DNA of 64,000 nucleotides from Labilithrix sp. (GTDB taxonomy: Bacteria > Myxococcota_A > Polyangia > Polyangiales > Polyangiaceae): positions 124,001 to 188,000 of the forward strand of contig JAHBWD010000002.1 of assembly GCA_019637175.1 (NCBI GenBank), written 5' to 3'. The notes beneath the pieces were generated by a model. The model searched no databases. It was not told the DNA's origin and saw only the letters and a program-made list of their open reading frames with translations. Of the stretch, positions 38,625-47,477 are shown piece after piece. The translations under genes were made by a program, and so were the position numbers. Every line of letters starts with the position of its first letter. Within the stretch, counting starts at the first letter, position 1.

Positions 38625-38697
38625 GCCTCGGAAGCGTAGCCGGTCGCCGTCGCGCGGGCGCGAAGAGTCGCAGCCACGCGCGGTCTTCGCGCCGCGC

Positions 38698-39024
38698 TCA
38701 GGTTTTCTCGCTGGCGCGCCAGAGTCGGCGCGCTTCGTCGTAGGCGATGCGCGTGAGGCGGCCGAGCTCGTCGCGGTCGAGCGCGGGCATGGCGTGCACT
38801 GCGAGCGCGCGAGCCGCGAGCGAGCCGCAGCGGCCGCGTGCTTCGTTGATCGTTCCCGGCCAACCGCCCTCGATCGCGCGGCCCTCACGCGAGAGCTCCT
38901 CCACGAGGTGCTCGATCCACGCGCGCGCTGCGTCGAGCGCCGTCGCGTCGAGCATGTGCTCACGGCAAGAAGACGACGCGTCGATCGCGGGTCCCAACGA
39001 CGACGCAGACTGCAGCGGGCCCAT
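38698..39024 (-). CDS. Small hypothetical helical protein
   Basis: 108 residues, or 85 from an internal ATG at 38955. Predicted mostly helical (LDAARAWIEHLVEELSREG, LGRLTRIAYDEARRLWR). No family recognised. Coding is supported by the amphipathic pattern and third-position GC. Downstream on the same strand lies the ATPase gene. Confidence 0.5.
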   Translation of the reverse strand: MGPLQSASSLGPAIDASSSCREHMLDATALDAARAWIEHLVEELSREGRAIEGGWPGTINEARGRCGSLAARALAVHAMPALDRDELGRLTRIAYDEARRLWRASEKT

Positions 39025-39314
39025 GCGCTCTCTCGATCTCGGCTCAGGTATCCTGCCACCAATGAGCCGTACGCACGGGGTGCAGCGCCCTCGAGCGTGC
39101 GACGTCGTCGACGCCTCGAGGCCGGCGAGACTCTACACGCGCCGCCCGCGCCGCGCCATCCGAGCCGGACCGCCAGCCACACGCCGCCTTCGTGCCAGCC
39201 TCCGGCACTCATCGACCTACCCACCGCATCGAACGTCGGACCGGGTCTCTGCCTGAATCCCTGCGACAAAGACCGCGAGACGCGAGAGCGCGAGAGCGCG
39301 AGAGGAGACGAGCC
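39025..39314. other. 290-base gap, nothing recognised
   Basis: Lies between the divergent starts of the small helical protein and the mini-ORF. There is a short GAGAGCGC repeat at about 39,283-39,303. No convincing frame and no clear promoter. Confidence 0.4.
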
Positions 39315-39371
39315 ATGGCGATGAGCCCTGCGATGCGTAAACACGAACGGAATCGTCGAGAGGAGCGATGA
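39315..39371 (+). CDS. 18-residue mini-ORF overlapping the next start
   Basis: ATG 39315 has GGAGA seven bases upstream and encodes MAMSPAMRKHERNRREER, ending in a TGA that overlaps the ATG of the next gene (ATGA). The basic, charged tail and perfect coupling suggest a leader peptide or small protein, but its shortness means chance cannot be excluded. Confidence 0.35.
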   Translation: MAMSPAMRKHERNRREER

Positions 39372-39583
39372 CGACGCCGGCCGAGCTCCGCGAAACGGTG
39401 AACGCCGCGCTCTCGGAGGTGACGCTCGCCGAGGCCGCCCTCGAGACCGCGCTCCGCGAGCTGAGCAGCGGCACGCGCGCCGAGAAGGTCGCCGTGACCG
39501 CCGTCGTCAGCGACGCCTTCGCGCGGCTCCGCGCCGCTCGCGCCGAGCTCACGAGGCTCCGCGATCTGGTCGGCGCAGAGTGA
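39368..39583 (+). CDS. 71-residue coiled-coil hypothetical protein
   Basis: Helical throughout with Leu/Ala heptads (LRETVNAALSEVTLAEAALETALREL). GAGGAG lies just upstream of ATG 39368. No family recognised. Confidence 0.55.
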   Translation: MTTPAELRETVNAALSEVTLAEAALETALRELSSGTRAEKVAVTAVVSDAFARLRAARAELTRLRDLVGAE

Positions 39584-39775
39584 AACGCCAGTCACGACGA
39601 ACGTGACCGAAACGTGACCGGGAAGAATCCCGCACGAAGCGCGCGAGAACGGGGCCCTCCACCTGCAATTCGCCGGCGCTCCGTGGTCCCCGCGGTTTGC
39701 ACCACGGACGTCGGCAACGTAGATTGACGGTTGCTCACTCCACGTCCCATCGCAGGGACGACGCCGCGCGCCTGC

Positions 39776-39989
39776 GGGATCGCGTGTTTCGCTGCGAAGC
39801 TGCGTTGCTGTGAGGACGCGGAGAAGTCTCCGCGGGCCTCGTCCGATCTCGCCGGCTCATTGGACGCCAGGTTCTTCGACGCCACAGCGCCGACGAAGAA
39901 AGCGACTGACCATGTGTACCCTGCTCGACACGATGCTCGAAGACCGAGCGACCGACGCCGCCACGTGCGGTGGCCGGCGTGGCTGGTAG
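39776..39989 (+). pseudogene. Decayed copy of the RRM-protein gene with its leader
   Basis: 39776-39880 aligns with the leader of the intact RRM gene (46121-46222). The shared text includes CGCTGCGAAGC, GCTGTGAGGACGCGGAG, GCCTCGTCCGAT and GGACG-CAGGTT. The hairpin GCGGAG/CTCCGC is kept with a different loop. After it only a short frame remains (ATG 39912, MCTLLDTMLEDR..., ending GGRRGW), whose last residues match the intact protein's end GGHRGW. The RRM body has been deleted. Confidence 0.6.
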
Positions 39990-39992
39990 CCC

Positions 39993-40316
39993 ATGTCCGC
40001 TGCGAGCAAGCGCGGAGCGTCCATCACCCAGCAGTTTCGCGAGCCGCGCAACATGACGTACGAGCTCGACTGCGCCGGCTCTCCGCTCGTCATCCGGATC
40101 TTTCCGCCGACGAGCGAGCTGCCCGACACCTGGAGGATCGAGGCACGAACGAGCGACGCGGCCGACTCCGTCGTCGCGTCAGCTTCGGATCGGTCGCCTG
40201 CCCTCGCGTTCGAGCGCGTCGCCGAGTGGTGGCGCGACAACGCCGCGGCGAACGCGCTCGGGACGTTCGACTGGAGCGCCATCGCCCACGCGATGACCGC
40301 CGTGCGAGCACTTTGA
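39993..40316 (+). CDS. Hypothetical protein
   Basis: 107 residues, or 87 from ATG 40053 (MTYELDCAGSPLVIRIF). An alternating beta-strand pattern is followed by a helical end (ALAFERVAEWWRDN, FDWSAIAHAMTAVRAL). Unrecognised. Its stop overlaps the TTG start of the GAF gene, so it is probably the first gene of a three-gene operon. Confidence 0.55.
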   Translation: MSAASKRGASITQQFREPRNMTYELDCAGSPLVIRIFPPTSELPDTWRIEARTSDAADSVVASASDRSPALAFERVAEWWRDNAAANALGTFDWSAIAHAMTAVRAL

Positions 40317-40831
40317 AGCACCGAGAGCTCCCGCGCGTCCTCCGTCGAGCCGTCGGTCTCGTGCGCTTCGCGCGTGGGACGGTGGGCGCCAGCTCCGCTT
40401 CGATCTTCATCGTCGAGAGCGGTACCGACACGCTGCACGGGGTCGTGAGCGAATGGGACTGGACGCGAACGAGCTTCGTGTCGAGCTTGGAGCGCTGGCC
40501 GACCGCCCTCCGCGCGCTCGAGAGCGGTGACCTCCACACGATTTCGAGGGCGCAGGCGTCGGGCGCCGAGGCCGAGTGGTTCGAACCTCGTGGCGTCATC
40601 CGCACGGTCTGTGTGCCGCTTCGAGCCGAAGATAGGCGCCTCGGGGTGCTCTTCTTCGACTTCGACACCGAGGGCGGCGAGCGAGAGGCCGACCTCACGT
40701 TTCTGGCCGACGTCGGTAACCGATGCGCACGCGCCATCGCGCGTCGCCCTCGCGGAGCGACGAAGCGCGACTCGTCCGCGTCGTTCGAGGCTCGCCCCCG
40801 CGCGTCGAGGCTCCATGAACCGCAGAGGTGA
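40313..40831 (+). CDS. GAF-domain protein
   Basis: 172 residues from TTG 40313 (TTGA overlap with the previous stop). A single GAF domain (GTVGASSASIFIVESGTDTLHG, IRTVCVPLRAEDRRLGVLFF, FLADVGNRCARAIA) without an attached output domain. Presumably a ligand-sensing partner for a kinase; the giant hybrid kinase lies 0.5 kb downstream. The frame is open further upstream but not coding. Confidence 0.65.
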   Translation: MKHRELPRVLRRAVGLVRFARGTVGASSASIFIVESGTDTLHGVVSEWDWTRTSFVSSLERWPTALRALESGDLHTISRAQASGAEAEWFEPRGVIRTVCVPLRAEDRRLGVLFFDFDTEGGEREADLTFLADVGNRCARAIARRPRGATKRDSSASFEARPRASRLHEPQR

Positions 40832-41198
40832 AGCAGCAGAGCGATTCGCAGAGCGCCGGCGTCAGGAAGACGCGGCGCCGCGCCTGCGCGACGTGGTCCC
40901 CGACCTCGTCTCCTGCCGCATCGAGATCACCCAAGGGCGATCCGAGGCGATGACCGCCGACATCGCGCACACGAGACACGTCGTCGTGGAGCGAGCGCCG
41001 GCGCTCCTGGTCGTCGCGTGCTACGAGTCGTCGTGTCGCGACGGAGGCCACGACATCAGCTCGACGCTTCTGCGTGGTCTACGGGAACGACGGCGATCCA
41101 TCGAGGGCGAGGAGACCTGTCACGGCACCGTGGGAGCCGGCTACTGCGGGCGCGTTCTTCGCTTCATCGCAGCCGCCGAGTACAAGACGGCCACGTGA
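40815..41198 (+). CDS. Hypothetical cysteine-containing protein
   Basis: 127 residues from ATG 40815, overlapping the GAF gene by 17 bases. The C-terminal half has CYESSCRDGGHDIS, then EGEETCHGTVGAGYCGRVLRF, with four cysteines and histidines that could bind zinc. No family recognised. Confidence 0.55.
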   Translation: MNRRGEAAERFAERRRQEDAAPRLRDVVPDLVSCRIEITQGRSEAMTADIAHTRHVVVERAPALLVVACYESSCRDGGHDISSTLLRGLRERRRSIEGEETCHGTVGAGYCGRVLRFIAAAEYKTAT

Positions 41199-41362
41199 TC
41201 GAGGCCGCCTCTCGCTGATGTGCGGCGAGCGAGTCGGGGTGGGCAACGGATCGCACGCCATCGCGTTTCCGGCGCACATCGTGCTCGCGAGGTGCCCAAG
41301 CTTGGTACGGTGCATTTCACCGCCGTGGGCGCAGCGACGCGCCCGAGCGGCAGGGAGGCGGA

Positions 41363-44300
41363 GTGAGCCGAAGACATCGCGGCCAAACGAGATCACACGC
41401 CGCTGAGAACGGCGGCGCGGCCGAGCGCGTCCCTCAAACGAACTGCCCCATCGTCGCGGTCGGAGCTTCAGCGGGCGGCATGGAGAGCTTCGCCGAGCTC
41501 CTGCGCTCGCTCCCACGAGATGCCGGCATGGCGTTCGTCCTGATCCAGCACCTCGATCCCAAGCATCCGAGCTACCTCAGCGAAGCGCTCTCACGCTTCA
41601 CGAGCGTCCCGGTGCACGAGATCCGCGATGAGATGCGGGTCGAGCCGAACCACGTCTACGTCATCCCGTCCGACTCCGACGTCGGCATCCTCCACGGAGC
41701 GCTCACGCTCCTGCCCCGACGGACGGAGGAGCGTAAGCCCCATCTGCCGATCGACTTCTTCTTCAAGGCGCTCGCTGCCGACCGCGGCAATCAGGCGATC
41801 GGCGTCGTGCTCTCGGGGATGGGATCGGACGGCACCGAAGGTCTTCGCGCGATCAAGGCGGCGGAGGGCGTCACGTTCGCGCAGGTCCCCGGGTCTGCCG
41901 CGTTCAGCGGAATGCCGGAGGCTGCGGTCAAGGGCGGTGTCGTCGACTTCGTGTTGCCCATCCCCGAGCTCGCTCGAGAGCTCGTGCGCGTCGTGCACCA
42001 CCCGTTCCTCCGAGGCCGCGACGTCGACGTGCTCACGGATCCGTCGGACGAGAGCGACCTCAAGAAGGTCCTCGTCTTGATCCGGAACCAGGTCGGGGCC
42101 GACTTCAGCGAGTACAAGCTCGCGAGCATTCGCCGGCGGATCGCTCGACGAATGGCGCTCCGGAGGCTGACGACCCTTCGAGAGTACGTACACGCGCTCC
42201 GTGACGACTCCGCCGAGATCAAGGGACTCTTCGAGGACATCCTCATCCACGTCACGTCGTTCTTCCGTGACGGTGAAGCGTTCGAGCGGCTGAAGGAGCA
42301 CGTCTTCCCGGAGATCCTGAGACAGAAGCGGGATCACGGCGGAGCGATTCGCATCTGGTCCGTCGGCTGCTCGACGGGAGAAGAGGTCTATTCGCTCGTG
42401 ATGCCTCTCCTCGAGCTCCTCGATGAGGAGAACGCCTCCGACGTGCCCGTCCAGGTCTTCGGCACGGACATCGGCGAGAGGGCCATCGAGAAGGCGCGCG
42501 CGGGTTGGTATCCCGACGCCGCCGTGCGAGACATCCGCTCCGAGCGCCTCGCGCGATTCTTCACCAAGCACGAGCGGGGTGGCTACAGCATCGCCAAGTC
42601 CGTTCGCGAGCGGTGCGCGTTCGTGAGGCACGACGTCACGAGCGATCCGCCGTTCTCGAAGCTCGACCTCGTGTCTTGCCGGAACGTCCTCATCTACCTC
42701 GGCCCGGAGCTCCAGAAGCGAGTCCTCGCCACATTCCATTTCGCCTTGAACGAACCCGGCTTCCTGCTGCTCGGTCGCGCCGAGAACGTCGTGGACAGCT
42801 CGAGCCTCTTTCGCTTGGTCGACAAGGAGAACAAGATCTTCGCGCGGACGGCGGTGAAGAGCACCCTCCACCTGAGCTCCGTGCGAGAGATGCAGATCAC
42901 GCCGCAGGCCCCGGTCCCGGGCGCGCGCGCGGGGCCCCCGCTCGACATCGTTCGTCGATCGGAGAGCCTCCTCCTCGACGCGTACGCCCCGCCCGGCGTG
43001 ATCGTCAACGAGCGAATGGAGATCCTCCATTTCCGCGGGCGCACGGGGCCGTACCTCGAGCCGGCGCCCGGGCAGCCGCAGCACGACTTGATCAAGATGG
43101 CGAGGAAGGGGCTCGCCCCGGACATTCGCATCGCCATCTCGGAAGCGAAGCAGCGAAAGACCGCCGTGCGACGGGTCGGCGTACACTTCGAACAGAACGG
43201 CGCCGCGGGCGTCTGCAGCGTGGTGGTCCTCCCGATCGCGTCTCCGCCGGAATCGCGTGAGGCGACGTTCGCCGTGCTCTTCGAGGAGCCGAAGCCCTCG
43301 AAGCCTCTCTCGCTGAGGGATGGAGACTCCGCAGAGGCCGACGCCGTCTCGAAGCTCGAGCGCGAAAGCACCGAGCATGGCTCTCTCGTCGAGCTCGAGA
43401 CGGAGCTCCATGCGACCAAGGGCCACCTCCAGTCGCTCATCGAGGACCATCAGCACTCCACCACCGGCCTTCAGACGGCGAACGAGGAGCTCATCTCCAG
43501 CAACGAGGAGCTTCAGAGCTTGAACGAAGAGCTCCAGACCGCCAAGGAGGAGCTCCAGTCGACCAACGAAGAGCTATCGACCCTCAACGAGGAGCTCCAG
43601 ACACGAAACGGTGAGCTCAACTCGGTCAACAGCGATCTCGTCAACATTCTCGCCAGCGTCGAGGTCCCGATCGTCATCGTCGACGCGAGCCGCTGTATTC
43701 GCCGATTCACGCCGAAGGCACGACCGATCATGAACCTCCTGCCGTCGGACGTCGGGCGCCCCATCGACGACATCAGGCCGAGCCTCGCGCTCGAGAACCT
43801 CGACGAGAAAATCGCGGCTGTGGTCGACAGCGTCACCGTGCACGAGGAGGAGGTCCAGGACCGAAGTGGACGATGGTTCCGCCTCCAGATCCGCCCCTAC
43901 ACGACGCTGGACAAGAGGATCGACGGCGCCGTGATCTCGGTGGTCGACATCGACTTTCTCAAGCGCGCGCTCGACGCCGCCGAGTGGGCGCGCGACTACG
44001 CACGAGCGATCGTCGAAGCCGTTAGAACGCCGCTCCTGGTGCTGGACGAGAAGCTCGTGGTCGTGTCGACCAACGAGGCTTTCGAGCGGCTCTCCAACTT
44101 GACCCGCGCCGCGACCGAGGGCCGACATCTGTTCGAGACCTTGAGCGGACTGCTCTCGTTTCCGGAGGTCGGGTCGGCGCTGCAAAGGGTGGCTCAGCGC
44201 GAGGAGCGCTTCGACGGTCTCGAGATCCGACTCGCGATCCCAGCTCGCGGGGAGCGCGTCCTGTCGCTGTCCGGCGGTCACGTCGTCACCCCGGGCGAAG

Positions 44301-45574
44301 AGCGCCTGCTCATCCTGTCCATCGACGACGTGACGGAGCTCCGGCGCCGTCAGGCGGAGCGAGACGACCTCCTCCACGACACACAGGCGGCGCGGGCGAG
44401 CGCGGAAGACGCCAATCGGACGAAGGACCTCTTCCTGGCGACGCTCTCACACGAGCTTCGCACGCCCCTCTCGACTTTGCTCGGTCAAGCCCAGCTCCTG
44501 CGCCGCGCCAAGCTCGACGAGGAGGGGATCCGGAAGGCCAGCGCGGTCATCGAGCGAGCGACGAAGGCACAAGCGCAGCTCATCGACGATCTCCTCGACA
44601 TTTCGCGCATCTCGACGGGGAAGATGAAGATGGACCTTCGAGCCGTCGACCTCGCGACGGCGATCGGTGCGGCCGTCGATATGATCGGCATCGCGGCCGA
44701 GAAGAAGCACATCGACGTGCGGATTCAACTCGGTGAGCCTCTGCCGCGGGTATCGGGTGACGCCGCGCGACTCCAGCAGGTGGTCACCAACCTGCTCACC
44801 AACGCGATCAAGTTCACCGAGGCGGGGGGATCCGTCACCGTGGCGCTCGACTCGTTCGAGGGTCGGGCGCGCATCCGCGTGAGCGATACCGGGATCGGGA
44901 TCGAGCCCACCTTCCTCCCTGAGATCTTCGACCGCTTCAGCCAGGAGGTGCGTGGGCAGACGCGACGCCACGGCGGTCTTGGCTTGGGGCTCGCGATCGT
45001 ACGATACGTGGTCGAGGCCCACGGTGGATCGGTGGAGGTGGAGAGCGCCGGCAAAGGAAAGGGCGCGACGTTCACGGTTCTGCTCCCGCTGATGACGACC
45101 ACGCGACCGCCCGCGCCGGAAGCGGAGCCCGCTCCGCTTCCGCTGGGAGCGGGGCAGCTCGAGAACATCAGCGTCCTCGTCGTCGAGGACGACGAAGGAA
45201 CGCGTGACGCGCTGACCGAGATGCTTCGATTGGCGGGAGCGGACGTGCGCGGCGCGGAGTCGGCCGCCAGAGCCATGGTGATGCTCGAAACGTTCAGGCC
45301 GCTGCTCCTCGTCTGCGACATCGCGATGCCCGAAGAGGACGGTTACAGCCTCCTTCGTCGAGTCCGCGCGCTCGGCCCGGAGCGCGGAGGCGACGTGCCC
45401 GCGATCGCCGTCACCGCGCTCGCGAGCGAAGACGATCGAAGCCGGGCGCTCGACGCTGGATTTCAGGTTCACGTGGCCAAGCCGGTCGACGTCGACCGAC
45501 TCGTCGCGACGATCGTCGAGCTCATTCGGCAGCGGGCGGATCACGGCGAGACATCCGATCCACCTCCGCTCTAG
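41363..45574 (+). CDS. CheB-CheR-PAS-histidine kinase-receiver hybrid sensor
   Basis: 1,403 residues from GTG 41363 (GGGAGGCG upstream). Domains in order: CheB methylesterase (about 25-210) with the Ser-His-Asp triad S36, H63, D156; CheR methyltransferase (about 230-490) with IRIWSVGCSTGEEVYSL; a PAS-like region; a coiled coil built of repeated NEELQS heptads (about 690-750); two PAS domains; HisKA with H1030 (SHELRTPLS); HATPase_c with VTNLLTNAIKF; and a receiver with D1319 (VCDIAMPEEDGY). The CheB-CheR fusion without chemotaxis genes nearby suggests a signalling role separate from chemoreceptors. The adjacent GAF protein may feed it. Confidence 0.92.
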   Translation: MSRRHRGQTRSHAAENGGAAERVPQTNCPIVAVGASAGGMESFAELLRSLPRDAGMAFVLIQHLDPKHPSYLSEALSRFTSVPVHEIRDEMRVEPNHVYVIPSDSDVGILHGALTLLPRRTEERKPHLPIDFFFKALAADRGNQAIGVVLSGMGSDGTEGLRAIKAAEGVTFAQVPGSAAFSGMPEAAVKGGVVDFVLPIPELARELVRVVHHPFLRGRDVDVLTDPSDESDLKKVLVLIRNQVGADFSEYKLASIRRRIARRMALRRLTTLREYVHALRDDSAEIKGLFEDILIHVTSFFRDGEAFERLKEHVFPEILRQKRDHGGAIRIWSVGCSTGEEVYSLVMPLLELLDEENASDVPVQVFGTDIGERAIEKARAGWYPDAAVRDIRSERLARFFTKHERGGYSIAKSVRERCAFVRHDVTSDPPFSKLDLVSCRNVLIYLGPELQKRVLATFHFALNEPGFLLLGRAENVVDSSSLFRLVDKENKIFARTAVKSTLHLSSVREMQITPQAPVPGARAGPPLDIVRRSESLLLDAYAPPGVIVNERMEILHFRGRTGPYLEPAPGQPQHDLIKMARKGLAPDIRIAISEAKQRKTAVRRVGVHFEQNGAAGVCSVVVLPIASPPESREATFAVLFEEPKPSKPLSLRDGDSAEADAVSKLERESTEHGSLVELETELHATKGHLQSLIEDHQHSTTGLQTANEELISSNEELQSLNEELQTAKEELQSTNEELSTLNEELQTRNGELNSVNSDLVNILASVEVPIVIVDASRCIRRFTPKARPIMNLLPSDVGRPIDDIRPSLALENLDEKIAAVVDSVTVHEEEVQDRSGRWFRLQIRPYTTLDKRIDGAVISVVDIDFLKRALDAAEWARDYARAIVEAVRTPLLVLDEKLVVVSTNEAFERLSNLTRAATEGRHLFETLSGLLSFPEVGSALQRVAQREERFDGLEIRLAIPARGERVLSLSGGHVVTPGEERLLILSIDDVTELRRRQAERDDLLHDTQAARASAEDANRTKDLFLATLSHELRTPLSTLLGQAQLLRRAKLDEEGIRKASAVIERATKAQAQLIDDLLDISRISTGKMKMDLRAVDLATAIGAAVDMIGIAAEKKHIDVRIQLGEPLPRVSGDAARLQQVVTNLLTNAIKFTEAGGSVTVALDSFEGRARIRVSDTGIGIEPTFLPEIFDRFSQEVRGQTRRHGGLGLGLAIVRYVVEAHGGSVEVESAGKGKGATFTVLLPLMTTTRPPAPEAEPAPLPLGAGQLENISVLVVEDDEGTRDALTEMLRLAGADVRGAESAARAMVMLETFRPLLLVCDIAMPEEDGYSLLRRVRALGPERGGDVPAIAVTALASEDDRSRALDAGFQVHVAKPVDVDRLVATIVELIRQRADHGETSDPPPL

Positions 45575-45602
45575 GTTGATTGAAACGAGGTGCGTCGTCC
45601 GG

Positions 45603-45965
45603 CTAGGCCCATCGATGGGCGAGCGCCGTCGTGGCGGCGACCTCGGTCGCGAGGGCGATCATGGCCTCGTTCTTCTCTTCGCCGGAGCCGCCGCGCTTGC
45701 AATAGGCGAGGTGGGCGGCGTCGAGCCGCCGGAGGACCGCGCGCATCTCGGTCACGGTCGCGACGTCGGTGGCCCTCCCGCTGAAGTGAGAGCCCGCGAG
45801 ACGCTCGGCCGCGCCGAGGCGGTCTTGAAGCTTCGCCACGGAGGTCAAGAGCGGAGCGGGTTTCTCCTCGCCGTCCTTCCAGCTCGCAAGCCTGACCACG
45901 GCATCGAGCGACTCGATCAGGCCGTCGACTGCGGCGCGGAACACACGCAAACGAGGATTGTTCAT
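45603..45965 (-). CDS. Hypothetical helical protein
   Basis: 120 residues, mostly helical (VFRAAVDGLIESLDAVVRLA, MRAVLRRLDAAHLAYCKRGG). Not recognised. Convergent with the hybrid kinase gene. Confidence 0.55.
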   Translation of the reverse strand: MNNPRLRVFRAAVDGLIESLDAVVRLASWKDGEEKPAPLLTSVAKLQDRLGAAERLAGSHFSGRATDVATVTEMRAVLRRLDAAHLAYCKRGGSGEEKNEAMIALATEVAATTALAHRWA

Positions 45966-46120
45966 CGACGCACCTTAGCAGCGATCGCGCGGCAGCCCTG
46001 CGCGTGATTCCGGCTCTTCCATGAATTATCGGCGCGGCCTTGCTTGCGCGTCGCGCGATCGGAGCCTAGTGTGAGGCCGCTCACGTACGTTCCGTCGCAT
46101 TCACGACCGCTCTCTCTCTT

Positions 46121-46222
46121 GGGATCGCGCACGCGCTGCGAAGCTTCGTCGCTGTGAGGACGCGGAGAGTGCTCCGCTGGCCTCGTCCGATCCCCCGGCT
46201 CAATGGACGTCAGGTTTGTTCG
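46121..46222 (+). promoter_or_regulatory. Structured leader of the RRM gene
   Basis: A hairpin GCGGAG-AGTG-CTCCGC (46162-46177) is enclosed by GGAC/GTCC (46158-46161/46185-46188), with GAGG/CCTC as an alternative pairing. A second copy at 39776-39880 keeps the stems but changes the loop. It ends 22 bases before ATG 46245. By analogy with cold-shock RRM and Csp mRNAs it may control translation or stability, possibly by binding the encoded protein; this is inference. Confidence 0.55.
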
Positions 46223-46244
46223 CGAGCCGACGACGAGAGAACAG

Positions 46245-46541
46245 ATGAGCAATCGACTTTACGTGGGCAATTTGTCCTACGAGGCCACCAAAGACGCGCT
46301 GCACGCTTGCTTCGCGGAGTGCGGCGACGTCGCCGAGACTCACATCGTGACGGATCGCGAGACCGGCCGCGCGCGCGGCTTCGCGTTCATCACGATGAGA
46401 ACCGACGCGGACGCCGACAGCGCCATCAGTCGTCTCAACGGCGCGATGTTCGAAGGACGTCCGCTGCGCGTGAATCGAGCCGAAGAGCGGCCCGCGCGCG
46501 GAGGCGCCGGCAACGCACGCGGCGGGCACCGGGGCTGGTGA
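46245..46541 (+). CDS. RRM-type RNA-binding protein
   Basis: 98 residues from ATG 46245 (GAGAG upstream). Single RRM with RNP2 RLYVGNLS and RNP1 RARGFAFITM, and a Gly/Arg-rich tail ending GGHRGW. Bacterial Rbp proteins of this kind are cold-induced RNA chaperones in cyanobacteria and proteobacteria. A longer frame from 46203 would cover the leader and is unlikely. Confidence 0.9.
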   Translation: MSNRLYVGNLSYEATKDALHACFAECGDVAETHIVTDRETGRARGFAFITMRTDADADSAISRLNGAMFEGRPLRVNRAEERPARGGAGNARGGHRGW

Positions 46542-46570
46542 CCACGAGCGCCTGAGAGACGTCACGCTCC

Positions 46571-47464
46571 TCACGCCCCGTGGATGAGCGCCCAGGCCTC
46601 CGCCGGCTCGAGCGCGAGGAGAACGGGCATCACGAGCGCCTCCTCACGATCGAGATGCGCGACGAGGATCGCGTCGAAGCTCGCCAGCGCGGACCTCAGC
46701 ACATCACGCGAGCCCGAGGCGAGGCTTCGCCCGACGGCGTCGATCGCGGCGGTGAGCGCCTCGTGATCGGTCACGAGGCGCTCGGGCGCGACGCCGGTGC
46801 GCCGATGCACCATCGGGAAGAGCATCGCCTCCTCCGCGTGGTGGTGATGATGAAGCGTCTGCGCGAGCGGAAGGAACGCGCGCGCGATCCATCCCGGCTC
46901 CTCGTCGCGAGCGACCATGACCACGAGCCGCTCCGCGGCGACGCGGAACTGATCGTGAATCGCGAGGAGCGTTCCGCCCGGGCCGGACGCGTTCGGGTGC
47001 GTTCGCCAAACCGCGCGCCGCGCGCGGCCGAGCACGCGCGCGACCGACGACGCGATCGCCGGATGCACCGCGAGCGCTTCGAGCGCTTCGCTCGAAGCGA
47101 GCCAGAGCGCGCCGAGGTTGTAGCTCGCGTCGACGACCTGCGGCAGCGCCGTCGTGAAGGGCTCATCGAGCGTCGCCGCGAAGTAGTGCGTCGTCACGTC
47201 GTAGTCGACGCCTGCCCAGCAAAACGGATAGCGATCGACGAGCTCCGTCGCCGCGTCGACCACGACCTTCACGCCGGTCTCCTCGAGCGTCTCGCGACGC
47301 GCTGTCTCGGCGGGCGCCTCGTTCGGCTCGATGGCGCCGCCCGGTGGATAGAGCGCCTCGACGCCGCTCACCGGATCGCGCAAGCGCACGAGGAGCAGGC
47401 GGCCCTCGGCCTCACACACCACGGAGGCCCGACGGCGGGTCGAAGGCACCATCGCGCCGAGCAT
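46571..47464 (-). CDS. Nudix hydrolase-hemerythrin fusion
   Basis: 297 residues. Residues 1-140 are a Nudix domain with the full box G43 to V65 (Gx5Ex7REUxEExGU: RRETLEETG). Residues 155-295 are a hemerythrin-like four-helix domain with H170, HHHHHAEE at 205-212, H234 and HLDREE at 270-275, enough ligands for a di-iron site. Nudix enzymes cleave nucleoside diphosphate derivatives, and hemerythrins bind O2, NO or peroxide. The pairing on one chain is unusual and suggests an oxygen- or redox-gated hydrolase. Confidence 0.85.
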   Translation of the reverse strand: MLGAMVPSTRRRASVVCEAEGRLLLVRLRDPVSGVEALYPPGGAIEPNEAPAETARRETLEETGVKVVVDAATELVDRYPFCWAGVDYDVTTHYFAATLDEPFTTALPQVVDASYNLGALWLASSEALEALAVHPAIASSVARVLGRARRAVWRTHPNASGPGGTLLAIHDQFRVAAERLVVMVARDEEPGWIARAFLPLAQTLHHHHHAEEAMLFPMVHRRTGVAPERLVTDHEALTAAIDAVGRSLASGSRDVLRSALASFDAILVAHLDREEALVMPVLLALEPAEAWALIHGA

Positions 47465-47477
47465 ACCCTCCCGAGGC

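Noticed and set aside
46203..46244. An N-terminal extension of the RRM protein from ATG 46203
   Set aside because: These codons are part of the conserved leader repeat and lack a ribosome-binding site, while ATG 46245 has GAGAG upstream and begins the canonical RLYVGNL segment.
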